From Combretum micranthum (lineage: Eukaryota > Streptophyta > Magnoliopsida > Myrtales > Combretaceae): a DNA stretch of 64,000 nucleotides. The position numbers were made by a program, and so were the translations under genes. The stretch's first letter is position 1. Each line of letters starts with the position of its first letter. The stretch is from positions 496,001 through 560,000 of the forward strand of contig JAMXBD010000208.1 of NCBI GenBank assembly GCA_024138025.1. Reading direction: 5' to 3'. Positions 49,385 to 62,116 of this stretch are shown here, piece by piece. The notes beneath the pieces are model-generated. The model worked only from the letters and a program-made list of their open reading frames with translations. It had not been told where the DNA came from and did no database searches.

Positions 49385-52300
49385 TCAGCTCAGAGTCTGA
49401 TAGCCCATGGGTCCTTGAAGTCCATCTTGTCGTGTCTCATTCTTTCCCATAATAGATGGCATCCAGGGGAACAACTTCACCAGCTCCTTGCTGATTTTAC
49501 TAGGACTCAGCTGCTTATTGTTGATTCCAAATTTTGCTCTTTCAACTGATTCCATTACATCTTCTCTCGTAACTGTTTCACCACCTGACAAAGCTCAGAA
49601 TGGTATAATGTTGTTATTATTTCAGCTCCAAACAGAGAATAGGAAAACAAATTATTATCACATCATACTTTGAACGGGGGCAAAAAAAAAAAAAAAAAAA
49701 CACAAAGGAAATAGAATTGCATGGTTCCCTCCTGCTTTAAGAAGGGGCAACTAATCACATAGTGCAGACTGAAATATACTAGTATCCTTGTGGTAATATC
49801 TGACTTTATATAAATAGGAACTCGAAACCCACCTCTACGAGCAGCTAGTAAAGCAGCTTCATTGACAATGTTCGCAAGATCAGCACCAACAAGACCTGGG
49901 GTCAATGAAGCAACCAAATCGCTAATTAGTTCTATGTCTTCCTCCAGGGGAACATCTCTCAAATGAACACCTAAAATCTTTTTCCTTCCTTCTTCATCTG
50001 GCTCCCCTACAAGTACTTTTCTTGAGAACCGTCCAGGCCTACAAAGCGCTGGATCCAATGCTTCGGGTCTATTAGTAGCAGCTAGGACTATGATTTTCAT
50101 ATCTGACTCAAATCCATCCATTTCTGTTAGCAACTGCAAATATGAAGTATTTTGACCCAATTTAGAGAGTTGACGGAATAGTTCAAGGAAAAGCAGGAAA
50201 ACATAAAACATTTAACAGAAGATTCGTAATGCAAAAATGCAAGTTCAGTAGGATCAGAAAAGAATGAATGAACAGCATGATAGTCTGTTATTTAACCAAC
50301 ATGGATCTTAGTGAAAAATCTGACAATTCTAACCTTCTTCAATTAAATGAATCATCATACTACTCAGAGTAAATAGCAAAGATTATGCATTTCTTTGGTG
50401 TTCAATTTCACAAGGAGAAATTTAAAAGGAAGGCCTTGATGTTAATTGCCTGGTTCAATGTCTGGTCACGTTCATCATTAAAACTTCTGCCACGCTTTCC
50501 TCCAACAGCATCAAGCTCATCAATAAATATGATTGATGGAGAACATTTCCTCGCAGAACTAAACAGGTCTCGGATTCTTGCAGCTCCTCTTCCAACAAAC
50601 AATTCCACGAACTCGCTAGCAGAAACAGTAAAAAATGGGACTCCTGCTTCTCCAGCAACTGCACGAGCCAGCAGAGTCTTCCCTGTTCCTGGAGGACCCA
50701 CAAGAAGCACACCTCTTGGAAGCTTTGCACCTAGCTTTTTGTAGTTGATATCGCCTTGAAGGCATGAAACAATCTATCAATTCAACCAGGAAATGATATC
50801 AGAATTGTTATGCATAGGCTGATACTGACACAGTAGGAAGATAACAGATGTTGCTGAAGCAAGTTTTTCTGTTAATCTAGATACAAATAGAAGTTCTTGG
50901 TTGTTTTTAAAAGCTAACACATCTAATCGTAGTGTCCCGATCAAAGACATGGATACCAAGATTAAACTACTTTAAGCAAAAAAAAAAAAATTAAAAAATT
51001 GTATGGCAGGTAAACTGTTTTACGTCAAAAAAGACTAAAAAACTCCTGGTGATTTTTCTCAGCAAGTTCTCCCTTAATTACTGTTGCAGTTATATGCAGT
51101 GCAATATGAACATGGATTGCATGTTTTTGTTAACTAATGCAAACATTTTCGAGTCGTAACACAATCAATGTTATGTTCCTCAACCCTGTCTGTCAATTAC
51201 AACTAGTCAAGTCCTATGGAAAAAGAATTAACTGAACATAGATTTTCTATGTTTAAAGCTAATTGTCTGACCTAAATTTCCTTGAGCTTTTTCATGTTCT
51301 AAGTTATGCCCCTTTCTTAAAAAACAAGTGAATTCTCGCCGTCTGAAGCCTGTGAAGTCAGAAACTGAGGATAGGATTAAACATCCATGTCACATTTAGT
51401 TCAAAACCAAAGGCCCCAAGAGTCCAGAGATTTTCATCAATATTACTGTCTAGGACATGGTTACAGCTTTCATACACATTCAAAAAAGAGAGAGCCAATT
51501 TACGGGAAAGTGTATCTGCACATAATCAAGGAGCAATAACTAAACCTGAAACTATGGCTTGGATAAACTTTAAAGTGAATGGATCTACAGCACTGTAGAT
51601 AAGTGGTATAAAAACAATTGAACTTGCACTCGAGAAAGAGTGGAAGTTACCTCCATAAGCTCCACTTTTGCAGTGTCAACGCCTTCCACATCATCAAAAC
51701 TAACAATCTGATTGTTGGACCGCCTCTTTCTAGCAGGGCTATTAGCAGCAGAAAGTTGCCGATAGAGAAGCCACATCAATGGAGTCAAAGGAATCCACAA
51801 GGATATGATAGTTATCAAAGTATTCCTTACAGACATCAATACAGACTGAGGTGCTGAACTGTAAGTAGTTCCTTTTTCTCTCATCAAATTCAGGAGGAAC
51901 TTTTCATCATGATCCATCTTGCGAGTGGAGAACTGCCACTCTGGTGCAGAGGGATGTGGCCTCAACAATTTCTTCCATAACTTCAAACCAAGAACTTCTT
52001 CAGCTTTCTCAGCATTCTTTCTATCAGCTGTGACCTCCTCGTTCCCTACCACTCCACTTTTCTCCCCAACATTTTCCTCTCTAGCTACATCATCTCTAGG
52101 AGTTCCCACATTCGTGTTATAGTATATTCTACGAGATCCTTCTTCAACCAACACCTTATCAACTGAACCATTTTGAAGGCTTGCTATTAATACCGAATAC
52201 GGCACAACTTTAGGAGAAGGCACTGCTGTTAGTTTCAAAAACAAATAGCATAGACCCAGCATAACTGTAACAGATGCAGAAAGAGTTACTTTCTTCATAT

Positions 52301-52736
52301 TCTTCCTCAAGAACACACCAAAATCATTTAAAGTTGATCTGATGGACACCCTCTTCAATTTCACCTTCAAAAGCCGCAACCTTGGCCGCCATCTTAAAAT
52401 GAACTTCCTCCTCCTACTTCCATTTGCTATATTTCTTATACAAGAATGTCTATATCCATTAACCTCATTATTCAATTCCAACCCAATTTTCCTTCTACAA
52501 GAAAACACATTCACAGGCCTATCATTACTTCTAACACACTCCCATGAAGAGAACCTATTGGTTCCACCAAAAAGTAATCTTAAGTCACATTTAAACAAGA
52601 ACCCATGTTGTGACTTGTAACAATTTCGATAACCCAACAATGTAGGACTAATAAAAGCACTCCTACAGTGCAAAGAGCCAACCTTTTCTTGAGAATTAAA
52701 GAACCCATTATTGCTAATAACAAATGTACAAGCCAT
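49385..52736 (-). CDS. FTSHI3: FTSHI3, protease-inactive FtsH-like chloroplast AAA protein
   Basis: Chloroplast membrane AAA-type protein of the FtsH family without the zinc protease. The related FtsHi proteins of Arabidopsis belong to plastid import-motor or assembly complexes. Minus-strand exons: 52736-51651, 50773-50450, 50133-49833 and 49584-49385, 636 residues (Arabidopsis FTSHI3 is about 620). The start is [10 protein letters not shown]; an in-frame GTG 18 bases further upstream is not used. Residues 1-70 look like a transit peptide. Membrane segments lie near 151-171 and 303-325. The AAA domain follows, with Walker A GPPGTGKT (about 388-395), Walker B SIIFIDE and the second region of homology [22 protein letters not shown] in parts. 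The protein ends about 60 residues after AAARRGGE-type sequence, at WMPS...GYQTLS, with no HEXXH motif, so it lacks proteolytic activity by design rather than by damage. The intron after exon 2 starts with GC instead of GT. No frame breaks seen. Confidence 0.95.
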
Positions 52737-55109
52737 GGATGATTTATAGCCCACTTGAACTATGTAGTAACGTAACGAGATGTTACCTTTTACTGAGACA
52801 TGAGAACAAAGAAACCGAAAAAATGGTGTTTACAGAACCAAGATGATTGGAGTACGAGAAATTGGGATACGATGACAAGGATGGAAAGCCTTTCTTGTTT
52901 GGCTAAAGGATTGAAAATCTTTATTATATTGTTTCTATGAGGGAGAGAGGAAGAAGGGATTGGAAATTGGAAGTGAAATGGTAGTCCTGAAAATGTTGGA
53001 AGCTGAAGCTCCAGCCTCAGAGGATAAGAAATATGTTTCCCTTTACATTTGGATTAGTATAATAATGCAAATTTGAGTGAGTATAAAAATATCCGAACAT
53101 AAATAATAATAAAAAAAATAATTATAATTATTTATGATTGATGTAGTGGAATGGAATTTTTTTTAAATGTGATTTTATTTTAGGTTTATTCTCATGTATT
53201 AAATATAGTATAAATATATAAAGTTATTTATTTATTTTTTCTTTTTGTCTAAATTATTAAGAAATTCTTTATCCAAAAATAATTAGTTTGACAGAGAAGT
53301 GAAAATGGATTTAATGGGTGCGTTATTATCATCGATGGGATTTAGGGAAAAAAACAATAATAAAAAGCAAAAACTAAAACTAAAACCCGCAAAATTTTAT
53401 TGTATCTTACGGATTTTGGAGTTTCTAGTAGCAACAACATGACCAGATGAAGAAAATCAGCCAAACAATAAAGAAAATACTGGAAAAGACTCTCTACCAT
53501 GAGTGATATACAAGGTCTGAAAAACTATATTTTTATCGAATCTTAATATTTTTTTATCATCAAATATAAATAACAAAAATTATGGGTTTTATTTAGCATC
53601 ATGAAAAGAGTTTCACCGTATGTGTGTATGTCTATATATTTATAAATTTTGAAAAATTCTATCAATGGTAACAACATAATTGAAGCTTGTGAACTTTTTT
53701 ATATTAATTCTTTTATATTTAATTTAATTATAGTATTAAGTAGAAGTTCACATATTTCAATAACTTTATCTAATAGAGTATTATTAAAAAATTCTACGAC
53801 CAAAAGTTACTTTAATTTACATAAAGTTATACTATACCCATTGAGTATAAAACATATGATTGTATTAGAGATGAATGCCAATAATTATTGTGCTTTTTCT
53901 TTTCCCTTTTTCTTTTCTTTCGTATAACATTCATGGATTGCTCTCCATTTTCATTTTCACATTTATAAACATGCGATTGATAATTACTTCGCTAATTGAA
54001 GTATTGAACTCTTAAACTTAATAAAGATTCCAGATCCAATTAATAGGATGTTTTATGGAGGTCAAGTTTAGTGTCATTAGAAAAATTCGGGTATGTTTTT
54101 TTATTATATTTTGATCATTTTAGCATCATATTTTTATAATTTTTAAATAGATATTTGTCAATAAATAGATAGTGAAGAAAAGCTAATAGTTTTACTTATG
54201 AACATACTAAATAAATACGATACAAATATAATATAAATAAGTTACAGATGCAGATATGATACAGATACAATACAAATAAAAACCAAATAATTTAAATAGA
54301 CCCTAGAATGCTTTGTTGACCTTAAGTTGTACTTGGTTTTTCCAAGCCAAACTAACAATAAAAAAATGATATTTTAGCTTTTTGGGGCTTCTTATTGTAT
54401 TAATGAATTTTAAACTTATTTTGAAAGGAAAATAACTTATTTTTTGGCACATATGAGGAATTGAACTAACCAAGCCACCCTCAAATACAGAAAGAAACGA
54501 AGGCTTCACATCTCTTATATTACCACAAATTATTTGGCAGTCATTGTTATTACTCCATCCCAAGTGTTAATTACTTCATATAATAATCACTCAACCATCA
54601 AAATTAACTCTAAAATCTATAAATAAAAGGGATCTCTTTCTCATTTGATACTTTTAAAGTTTTCACTAGTTTGAGAGAAATATGAAAACTTTGCTAAAAC
54701 GTCTCCACACAAGATCAAAGCATCCAATTTATTCTACTGTAACATATGCGCATCTAGTATACTGAGTACAATGCAAGACTTTTCTCTAAGGTTGATTAGC
54801 CTTCCTGCTATAAATGATTAGCTAACTACAATAGCCTCCTTATGCATATAATGCATGCTCATAAGAAATTATATCCCATATTTGAAATGCTTCTTCTAGC
54901 TTTAATTCAAAATAGGGATACCACTTTTCTGTTTCTTTTATTTTATTATTTTTTTCAAACCTTTTTTTCTATGTTTCAACCCTATTCCTCCTATATTGCA
55001 ATTTATATATCTAAAACTATATATATATATATATTCCTACCATATTATAGGTACCTATGCTGCACTTAATCTCAAATTCATCTTGACTAACTATAAATAG
55101 CTTCATTGG
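52737..55109. other. Upstream region of FTSHI3 and AT-rich intergenic DNA
   Basis: 52737-53045 is the likely leader and promoter of FTSHI3 (GA/CT-rich stretches near 52935-52960 on the plus strand). From 53050 onward the DNA is very AT-rich with no gene, except the MITE copy at 54085-54305. Confidence 0.4.
54085..54305. repeat. Inverted-repeat MITE, copy 2 (partial)
   Basis: Its right half, read on the minus strand (TTTGTATTGTATCTGTATCA, CTGTAACTTATTTATAT, AAGTAAAACTATT), matches the left arm of 34766-35113. The left arm is much more diverged. Confidence 0.55.
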
Positions 55110-55712
55110 ACGGGAAATTAAGTGGATGGAGGGCATGGCATCTTATTATGGTCAGTCGTCTAGTGTTGACCAAATCATTGTTAGAATGAATCCCAACATA
55201 TCATATGCAAGTCACTCCATTGCTAATTAAAACACCGGCCTCTCTATAACAGATAATTTGGAGTTTTCTATGGAATGGAAATCAAGAGGACGAGAAACCA
55301 CATTGGGTGCCTTAACAAAAATTACTAAACATAAACATCAAGGTGGCCTAGGTCTTCTTAATCTACAAACTAGGAATAAGGCTTGATGTCAAGTGGTGGT
55401 ATAGTTAGAAACAATAGAAGGTCAAATGGACATGTTTTATTTCTGCCAAATATGAACATTTGCAAAGAAATGACCTATCTTCCCCTCCTCTTCATGCCTC
55501 CTTTTCAAGGAAAGAATTGATTATTACAAACAAATGGTATCATGATCATGGTTTTAGTAGTAACAACCAACAAACCTCTTTTGGGCATGATGGGTGGATA
55601 GGGGATGGACCATTGTAAAGTATTGTCCAAGATCCATTATTACCAAACTCTGATCAACTTATTTTTGTTGACTGATGTCTTAATGCATTGTATTAGAATG
55701 AAGAGCCCATTA
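55110..55712 (+). pseudogene. LINE (non-LTR retrotransposon, L1-type) ORF2 remnant, upstream part
   Basis: Plus-strand fragments match the end of a plant L1-type reverse transcriptase and the region behind it: GKLSGWRAWHLIMVSRLVL, IPTYHMQVTPLLIKT, FLWNGNQEDEKPHW, KHQGGLGLLNLQTRNKA, FISAKYEH, and a weak GDGPL motif. Several stops and frame changes. It stops abruptly at the left edge of solo LTR 4 and resumes on the other side. Confidence 0.8.
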
Positions 55713-58700
55713 TGCCACACCCTGAGAGTACTCTAGTAGTAGCATACATTTCACACATATATACCATTACCAATTATACCTTCAGAGATGACGTATTTTC
55801 AAACAAATAGGATTTTTTAGTTGCATCGGTAAGAAATTGCAAATACATGTAAGCCATAATTTAGTAAAATAACTGATATCACAAGTCTTGAATAATATAA
55901 CATTACAGACTATATTCCTATCCCATGAGTCTCCAAATACATAAATTGATATTTCAAATACTAACTAATTTATAACTAGGAAATAAAAATAAACAACTTA
56001 TCTCGAACATCCCAAATTCTTCCAGCTTCTAGATCTTATTGGAGTCATGCTCCAGGAAGAAACGAACCAAAGTCGTAGAATATGCCTAAAAGGTCTTTAG
56101 GAGTGTGAGCGAAACCACGAATTCAGTGAATAACTAGAAATATTACGTATCAAGCAAGTTCATTAACAATCATATATAATACAACAATCAAACAAATGTT
56201 CAAATATAAGTCTGGATGATCTAGAATCCAAACAGGTTAGAGATCTACGCCTTCTCACTTGGGTTGAAGTTGAAGGACTCTTGACTTAATGACCCTTGAC
56301 TTGATGACACACCTGCCCAGGAGAAACTAATCATATAGGAAAATCAACAAATAGTCATATTAGTTATCACTTTTCAATATATATTATCTAATCATATCCT
56401 ATATCATGCCTTAGAGACTCCACTATATATTAATGATTTTAAAGTGATACCATGGGCAGCATCCCTTTTTGCCACTTAGTTCCCATAAAACCGACAGATT
56501 AAAGAAAATCTTGTGTAGAACTATTAGTCTTTTGTATAAGAACCGAAATACTAATACATAGCAGCTTGTCACGCTTTTAAAATATACAATAATGCAACTC
56601 GTATAATGCATGATTGTTTTAATTATAAAGCCAATAATTCTTAATCAGGCTTATAGTGATCATACATAGATACAAACATATATCATATATTTCTTTAGTC
56701 ATTAGATAATTTGTATTATCACTTTTGTTATCTTAGTTTGTCAACACAAACAAACAACTCGTATCACATGCTCAATAAACCTCTACATCAATCATATTAT
56801 TATCTTTGCATGACATATGCCACTAGTTACAAACACAAACAGTGTAACAGATCCGAGTTACTCACCTGCTCATGATAATCAGTCGTCACAGTCCTCGGGA
56901 AAATTCACGAACGGATCAACATCACCTATTGGACGAATGAATATTCACTAATCGGATATATTTATATATTTGTATAAATAATTCCTATTTGTTGTCTAAG
57001 CGTCCTAAAACCAGATTTATTTTTTTTTCTAAGTATGTATTCTCTTTTCTAGCTTATCTCATTAACTTTATTTTCATTGTGTTTCTATTGATCTTATTCA
57101 TTTTATTTAACTATTTATGGGAATTAGATTATCTCTGTTTATAACTTATCTACATTTTAATTCTTTTAATATCTACTTATATAGAGAAAAATTATATTTA
57201 TTATATGTGTTAACCTTATTTGTTTACGTCGGGTAATAATTTCTACTGTTTATTGGTCATATATCATAATCTAATCTTTTTGTTTAATATAACAAAAGTG
57301 TTTCTTATTTGTAACGATTACTAAAATTTAACACTTAACAAGTATTTAACATACTAATCTTAGAACATTTATGTACTTACCAAATTTCACATTCAATTTT
57401 TCTTATATGTGTGTATATATATGTATTATAAGTTTCAAACGAAACGAATTTCTTCCAGGGCAAAATTTTCACGTACGTCGGCAATCAAAGCCATCGGCTT
57501 TGAATCTTAGGCTGTTGGCCTTTATACATTTTTCACGTATATTAAAATTTTATGCAACATCGTTCAAGTGTAAGCTGGCTCGAAGGCCACTAGCTTACCT
57601 GTTTATGCCGCTAGCATTGGGCCGGCGTACACATTGTTCATCTTCTTCTTCATTTTTTTTCAAGTTCGTATTTCATTTTTATTATACCTTATATTTATTA
57701 TACTTAGTGTTTTAGCTATTTTTGAGCGTTTTTCCCTGGTCATCAGCTATTGCTCGTGATATATTAACACATAATATCTCATAATCGTCATAATATGTGA
57801 TTTTTTAGCTTCTATAGATATATTGATGCATAAATAGAATTTTAGAGTTAGATATTATCTTGTATGAGTTGAGTTTGGTTTGTTAAATTTCCTTCCCAAA
57901 TCTAGCTCGAACCTATAGTTAATAAGAACTTTGTTTTAAATAATGTTTAATACACATACTAACTTAAAATGAATTTTACTTACCTTAACTTGTTCACTTC
58001 CTAAGCTTGTATTTGTGTCTTGTTGAAGCTATTTAAATGGAGTTGTTTGTGTGTTCTGTTTGTTGTTTTGAGTTGTTATTGTGTGTTTTAAATGCTTTGT
58101 TTGTAGCTAAGCAAAGGAGCAAACTTTTCTTCTTGAAATTTCGATCGAATATGCAAGTTGTTTCTTGCTTAAGTTGTTGCAATTAATAGGTGTTTAATTG
58201 GAGAATTTTGATTGGCTAAATCCTTAGTCAATTTAACTTTGTTGTGTGAAAATTTAGGCAATTTGTTTAAAAGTTTCAACTGCTACAAGTTTTAAAATTT
58301 CTCAGCCACAAATCATGCAATTTCCACCGAAATAATGCAGTTATGATTTAAGTAACTTAATTATATAAATAATTATCTAAGTTTTAAGGTAGTTTATCAA
58401 ATTATATAGGTATAAATTTGTCAATTATATAGGAGTTTTGTCTCAAACATTTATTCAAAGCATCTATAAATTTTCTAAATTATCTTTGAGTTGAATGCTT
58501 ACTCGATTAATTATTTTTAGGGTTTTATCTCACGCAATTAGGATTTTATAAGCTTAATATGTCAATTTTGGTTTCAATTTCTAAGAGCTTCAAAATTTTC
58601 TAACTAGAACAGTGGTGTAATCCAAATATTTATTTAAAGTCTAGATTGTTAGTTATGGATCTGTTTTTGTTCATATCGTGTATTTATAACCCTAACGGTT

Positions 58701-58997
58701 CATCCCTAAATTATTATTTTCTAATTATAAGATTTATTGATTATTTACTCTCTAATGCACTTGAAATCTTAACTTAATTATTTATATATTTTGAGTTTTC
58801 AATAGATATTATGAAATCTTATTTTTGGTATCTATTACCATATAAGAAACTTCGTTATAGGGTTTAAAGTCATAGATAGGTTCATAACTTACTTGTAGTT
58901 TTATTCTATGATTTTTGTTGAGTCCTACATTGACCATCTATTTTTGTAATCTTTTTTCTATTCATTTTACTGGTATAAAAAATTCTCGGGACTTACA
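55713..58997 (-). mobile_element. Solo LTR 4, 3285 bp, TSD CATTA
   Basis: Starts TGCCACACCCTGAG and ends CTCGGGACTTACA, flanked by CATTA at 55708-55712 and 58998-59002. Its ends are diverged relatives of LTR 1 (TGTCACGCCCC...GGGGCTTACA). On the minus strand a TATAAATA box lies at 58688-58681, about 310 bp inside the end, and a short acidic frame lies at 56925-56879. No gag-pol coding region. Inserted inside a LINE remnant. Confidence 0.85.
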
Positions 58998-59002
58998 CAT
59001 TA

Positions 59003-60090
59003 GCTTTCCAATCTCACATTTCATTTTTACCAATTGTGGACCTATAATATTAAGACCCACAACGTATGATGATAAGGGCTTGACTCTATAAGCAAGACGG
59101 GAACCATCACTAAAACAAAATCATAACATATTCAACTCTAACAACATCATCTCAAATCTCTAAACACTAATTGAATGTGGAGATATGTTTTTCCACAAAA
59201 AATTAACGTTTTCTTTAGAGTATTTTCCATAACAGTCTCCCTACTATTGTTGATCTTCAACATAGAAAAATAAAGTTAGATATGGCTTATCCTCGTCATA
59301 GTTCTATCAATGAGGCAGTAATACATGCCTTGTGCATTTGTTTATGTCTTCTTTCTTTACTGCCTATACAAGTACTTCAACACCATTCAAATTTTGATTA
59401 ATGTTCATACTTCATTTCTTGGATTCAAGAAAATAGTTGAATTTCATTTGCAAAATTTTGTCAAGTTTAGCAACCTAAGGGATTCAAATTTGTTAATCTA
59501 CTATGGTGCATCTAGTATTCCCAAAATAAATCAGTATTTTGAACAACCAGCAATGCAAAAGAAATGGATACCAACTTACGTGTGTCTGCTAATAAGCCTT
59601 GATCTTTCATTAGTATAAAGAAACTCTACTCAACTCAGTACTGATAGGTCGATTCTATAACACAAGGAATGCTCTAATGGTCTTGTAAGTAGATATCAAA
59701 GTGGTTTCTAGATCTTTGGGTATGCCAAAAAGGTAGGCAAGTGGAAATTTTATTAGTTGAACTTTGGGATGTTGCTTCTGGTTTAGAGTTCTATCATCAA
59801 CATGATTTTTGAAATCAAAGTGGCCGATGCACTTGTTTGTTTTGCACAATCTATGGAGGAAGTTGATTCTTTTGGATGGAACCTCTTGTAGATATTGCTA
59901 ATCTACTTTGTTTGGATGTAGATGAGTATGGTACTTCTAGAGACTTTGGAACTGTTGTTGTAAGGCCTTCACTTGGCTTAGTTTTGTCGAATTTCACGTA
60001 ACTATACTTATAACTCCTGGATGAATGCTTGTATGTCTTGTATTAGCTAATGCATATTTTATAACCAAAAGAAAAGAAAAAACTATGAAT
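59003..60090 (+). pseudogene. LINE ORF2 remnant, downstream part with RNase H-like region
   Basis: Continuation of the 55110-55712 LINE after the solo LTR. Weak zf-RVT-like pieces lie near 59290-59600 (HALCICL, LGFKKIVEFHLQNF). An RNase H-like part follows near 59680-59900 (SRWFLDLWVCQK, LVELWDVASGLEF, WMEPLVDIANLLCLDVD), and the tail runs to about 60060 before an A-rich stretch. Many stops and frame shifts, so it is dead. Confidence 0.6.
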
Positions 60091-60916
60091 AGCTTCCATA
60101 TTTCTTTCTCGTATTTTTATTTTTTTCCTTGTAATAAAAATGTGTGATTTATATATATTTAAGCTAATGATTAAGCATATATAATATTTGATTAGTATAG
60201 TTAGCATTGGACGGCTAATTTGTTACATATTTTGCTAATTATAGCAACTCGGTAGATTTTGTCAAATACATTGTCCATACACGTGGGAATGTGATAGCAA
60301 TAGGGTCGATTAAAATGTTGAAATTAAAAAGAGATTTTAGGTACATGGAAAGTTTTGATGATATATATTAAAGTATCAAAATTGAACCCACCGAGTTGAG
60401 ATTTTACACGAGCACCTACTATCTAACCTTATTGAAGTAAAGCATTCTATGGATAAATAATGACAGTGGTAGTGGCAAAAATTATTGTATACATGATCTT
60501 ATTGTAAGATGTATAATCAATTAAGTGTTCCATTCGAGTTGCACATTTTTATTCTTATACCAATTGCATCCTTTGTGAATACTCTCTTTCTGTCCTTACT
60601 GTCACATCCTTTCTAAATATTTTTCAATCATTATAATAAATTCGCACATTCATGATTAATAATATCAATATTTGCATATTCACCATTTCATTTTATCATT
60701 TTTGCTATCATCGATCGTCGGTATCATAATTTTACTACCGTAAGCCTACTTCTATACAGATCTAATTATATTGAAGATTGTGAAAATCAGCTTGTATTTT
60801 TTTTATTGTAGTGCTTTAGAACAAGTTGATTTTTAAGTATTCATTTTTTCTTTTTTTTTCACTTAACCTTTATGATATTATATTATCCCTAATGTAAGAT
60901 TTATTTGGTTAGGTGA
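60091..60916. other. AT-rich intergenic DNA, no gene recognised
   Basis: Nothing supported here. Confidence 0.45.
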
Positions 60917-60925
60917 ATTTTGTAA

Positions 60926-62107
60926 GGGTAAATGACCCGTTTGATACCTGAATTTTTGCAAAATAAGTAATTAGCTATCTCAACTTTTATTTTGATCAAT
61001 TTCATACCCAAGTAAAATTTTCGCATCCACCGTTGGTACCTTCATCAACTTTTGAATACACGATGACGTGGCATATTGAACAAATTACTTTGTGACATCT
61101 GTTCTTCTCCACTTTTTTTAATGAAAATTTAAATTTGAATTAAACTAAACACGTTATAACCAAACCTTAAACCGATATATGGTAATAACCGTAATCATCA
61201 TCAATCAATATTCAAACCAATAATATAAATTCCCATTCATTAGATATTCGACCCAATCTTGATTCTAACTTATACTTCTAACATCATTTAAAGGAAGACT
61301 TGGAATTTCAATTATAATCACTTGCAGCATCCCTTCCCTAGATCATCAACAACTCAAGCTAATGCTCCATTAGACCCAACCCAAGTGACAAAAAAGCTCA
61401 ACTGGGTCGTTTTATCCAAAGGAATCCCGCCTCTATCTTGTCAGAGCTCCGCTTGCTCCAGCTAGCAAATACCCTATTCTAAAGGTTGAAACTTTTTGAT
61501 ATGGTAAGGATAGGATTTGCCTTGATGAGCTGGTGTCACTGCCTTCAACAGCGAAGCAGGTAGCAGTTACAGTTGAGGCCAAGAAGTTGCTAAAGGTAGC
61601 CCAGATGGAGATGGTGTAGCAAGAGAAAGAGAGAGGAGAGGTTCCTATGTTGAAGCTCATATAGGTCGTGGGTGAGGGTTGTCCGGATTTGAATAAAAAG
61701 GTTACCTTCCATAGCACCCTGAAGTTTTGGGTTTCTCCAATTGAGTGCTTTTCTTTTAGACCCTCTTTGAGATGTTGATATTTGTGAAACAGGGCTTAAG
61801 GTTTCATTTTAAATTCAACCATACTAAGAACAATATGTAACTCTGGTTTATCATGTTTTTAAATTTTAGGGGGACACTTTTAAATTTTCCATGTAGACAA
61901 TGTGAAAAAATAAGAATAGTGAAGCCAAACAGATGGCACAAAGTGATTTATTCAATGCACCACATTAGCATGTATTTAATGGAAGTTGAACGAGGTATCA
62001 ACTGTGGATGTGAAAAGTTTATCCAGGTATGAAATTGATCAAAACAAAGTTTAGGTAGTTGATTGCTTGTTCTGCAAAAATTCAGGTACCAAATGGGTCA
62101 TTTACCC
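60926..62107. mobile_element. MULE-type element with ~200-bp TIRs, 1182 bp, 9-bp TSD; possible Pack-MULE
   Basis: The left end GGGTAAATGACCCGTTTGAT and the minus-strand right end GGGTAAATGACCCATTTGGT continue as well-matched inverted repeats for about 200 bases (GATCAATTTCATACC, CGCATCCACCGTTG against CACATCCACAGTTG, CACTTTGTGCCATCTGTT). Flanks ATTTTGTAA (60917-60925) and TTTTTGTAA (62108-62116) match in eight of nine bases. The middle (61350-61740) is less AT-rich and holds an open plus-strand piece (RICLDELVSLPSTAKQVAVT, AKKLLKVAQMEM) that looks like captured coding sequence. I cannot name its parent gene. Confidence 0.7.
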
Positions 62108-62116
62108 TTTTTGTAA

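Noticed and set aside
52737..52754. Upstream extension of FTSHI3 by six codons
   Set aside because: The first codon would be GTG. The first ATG in frame is at 52736 and is a better start.
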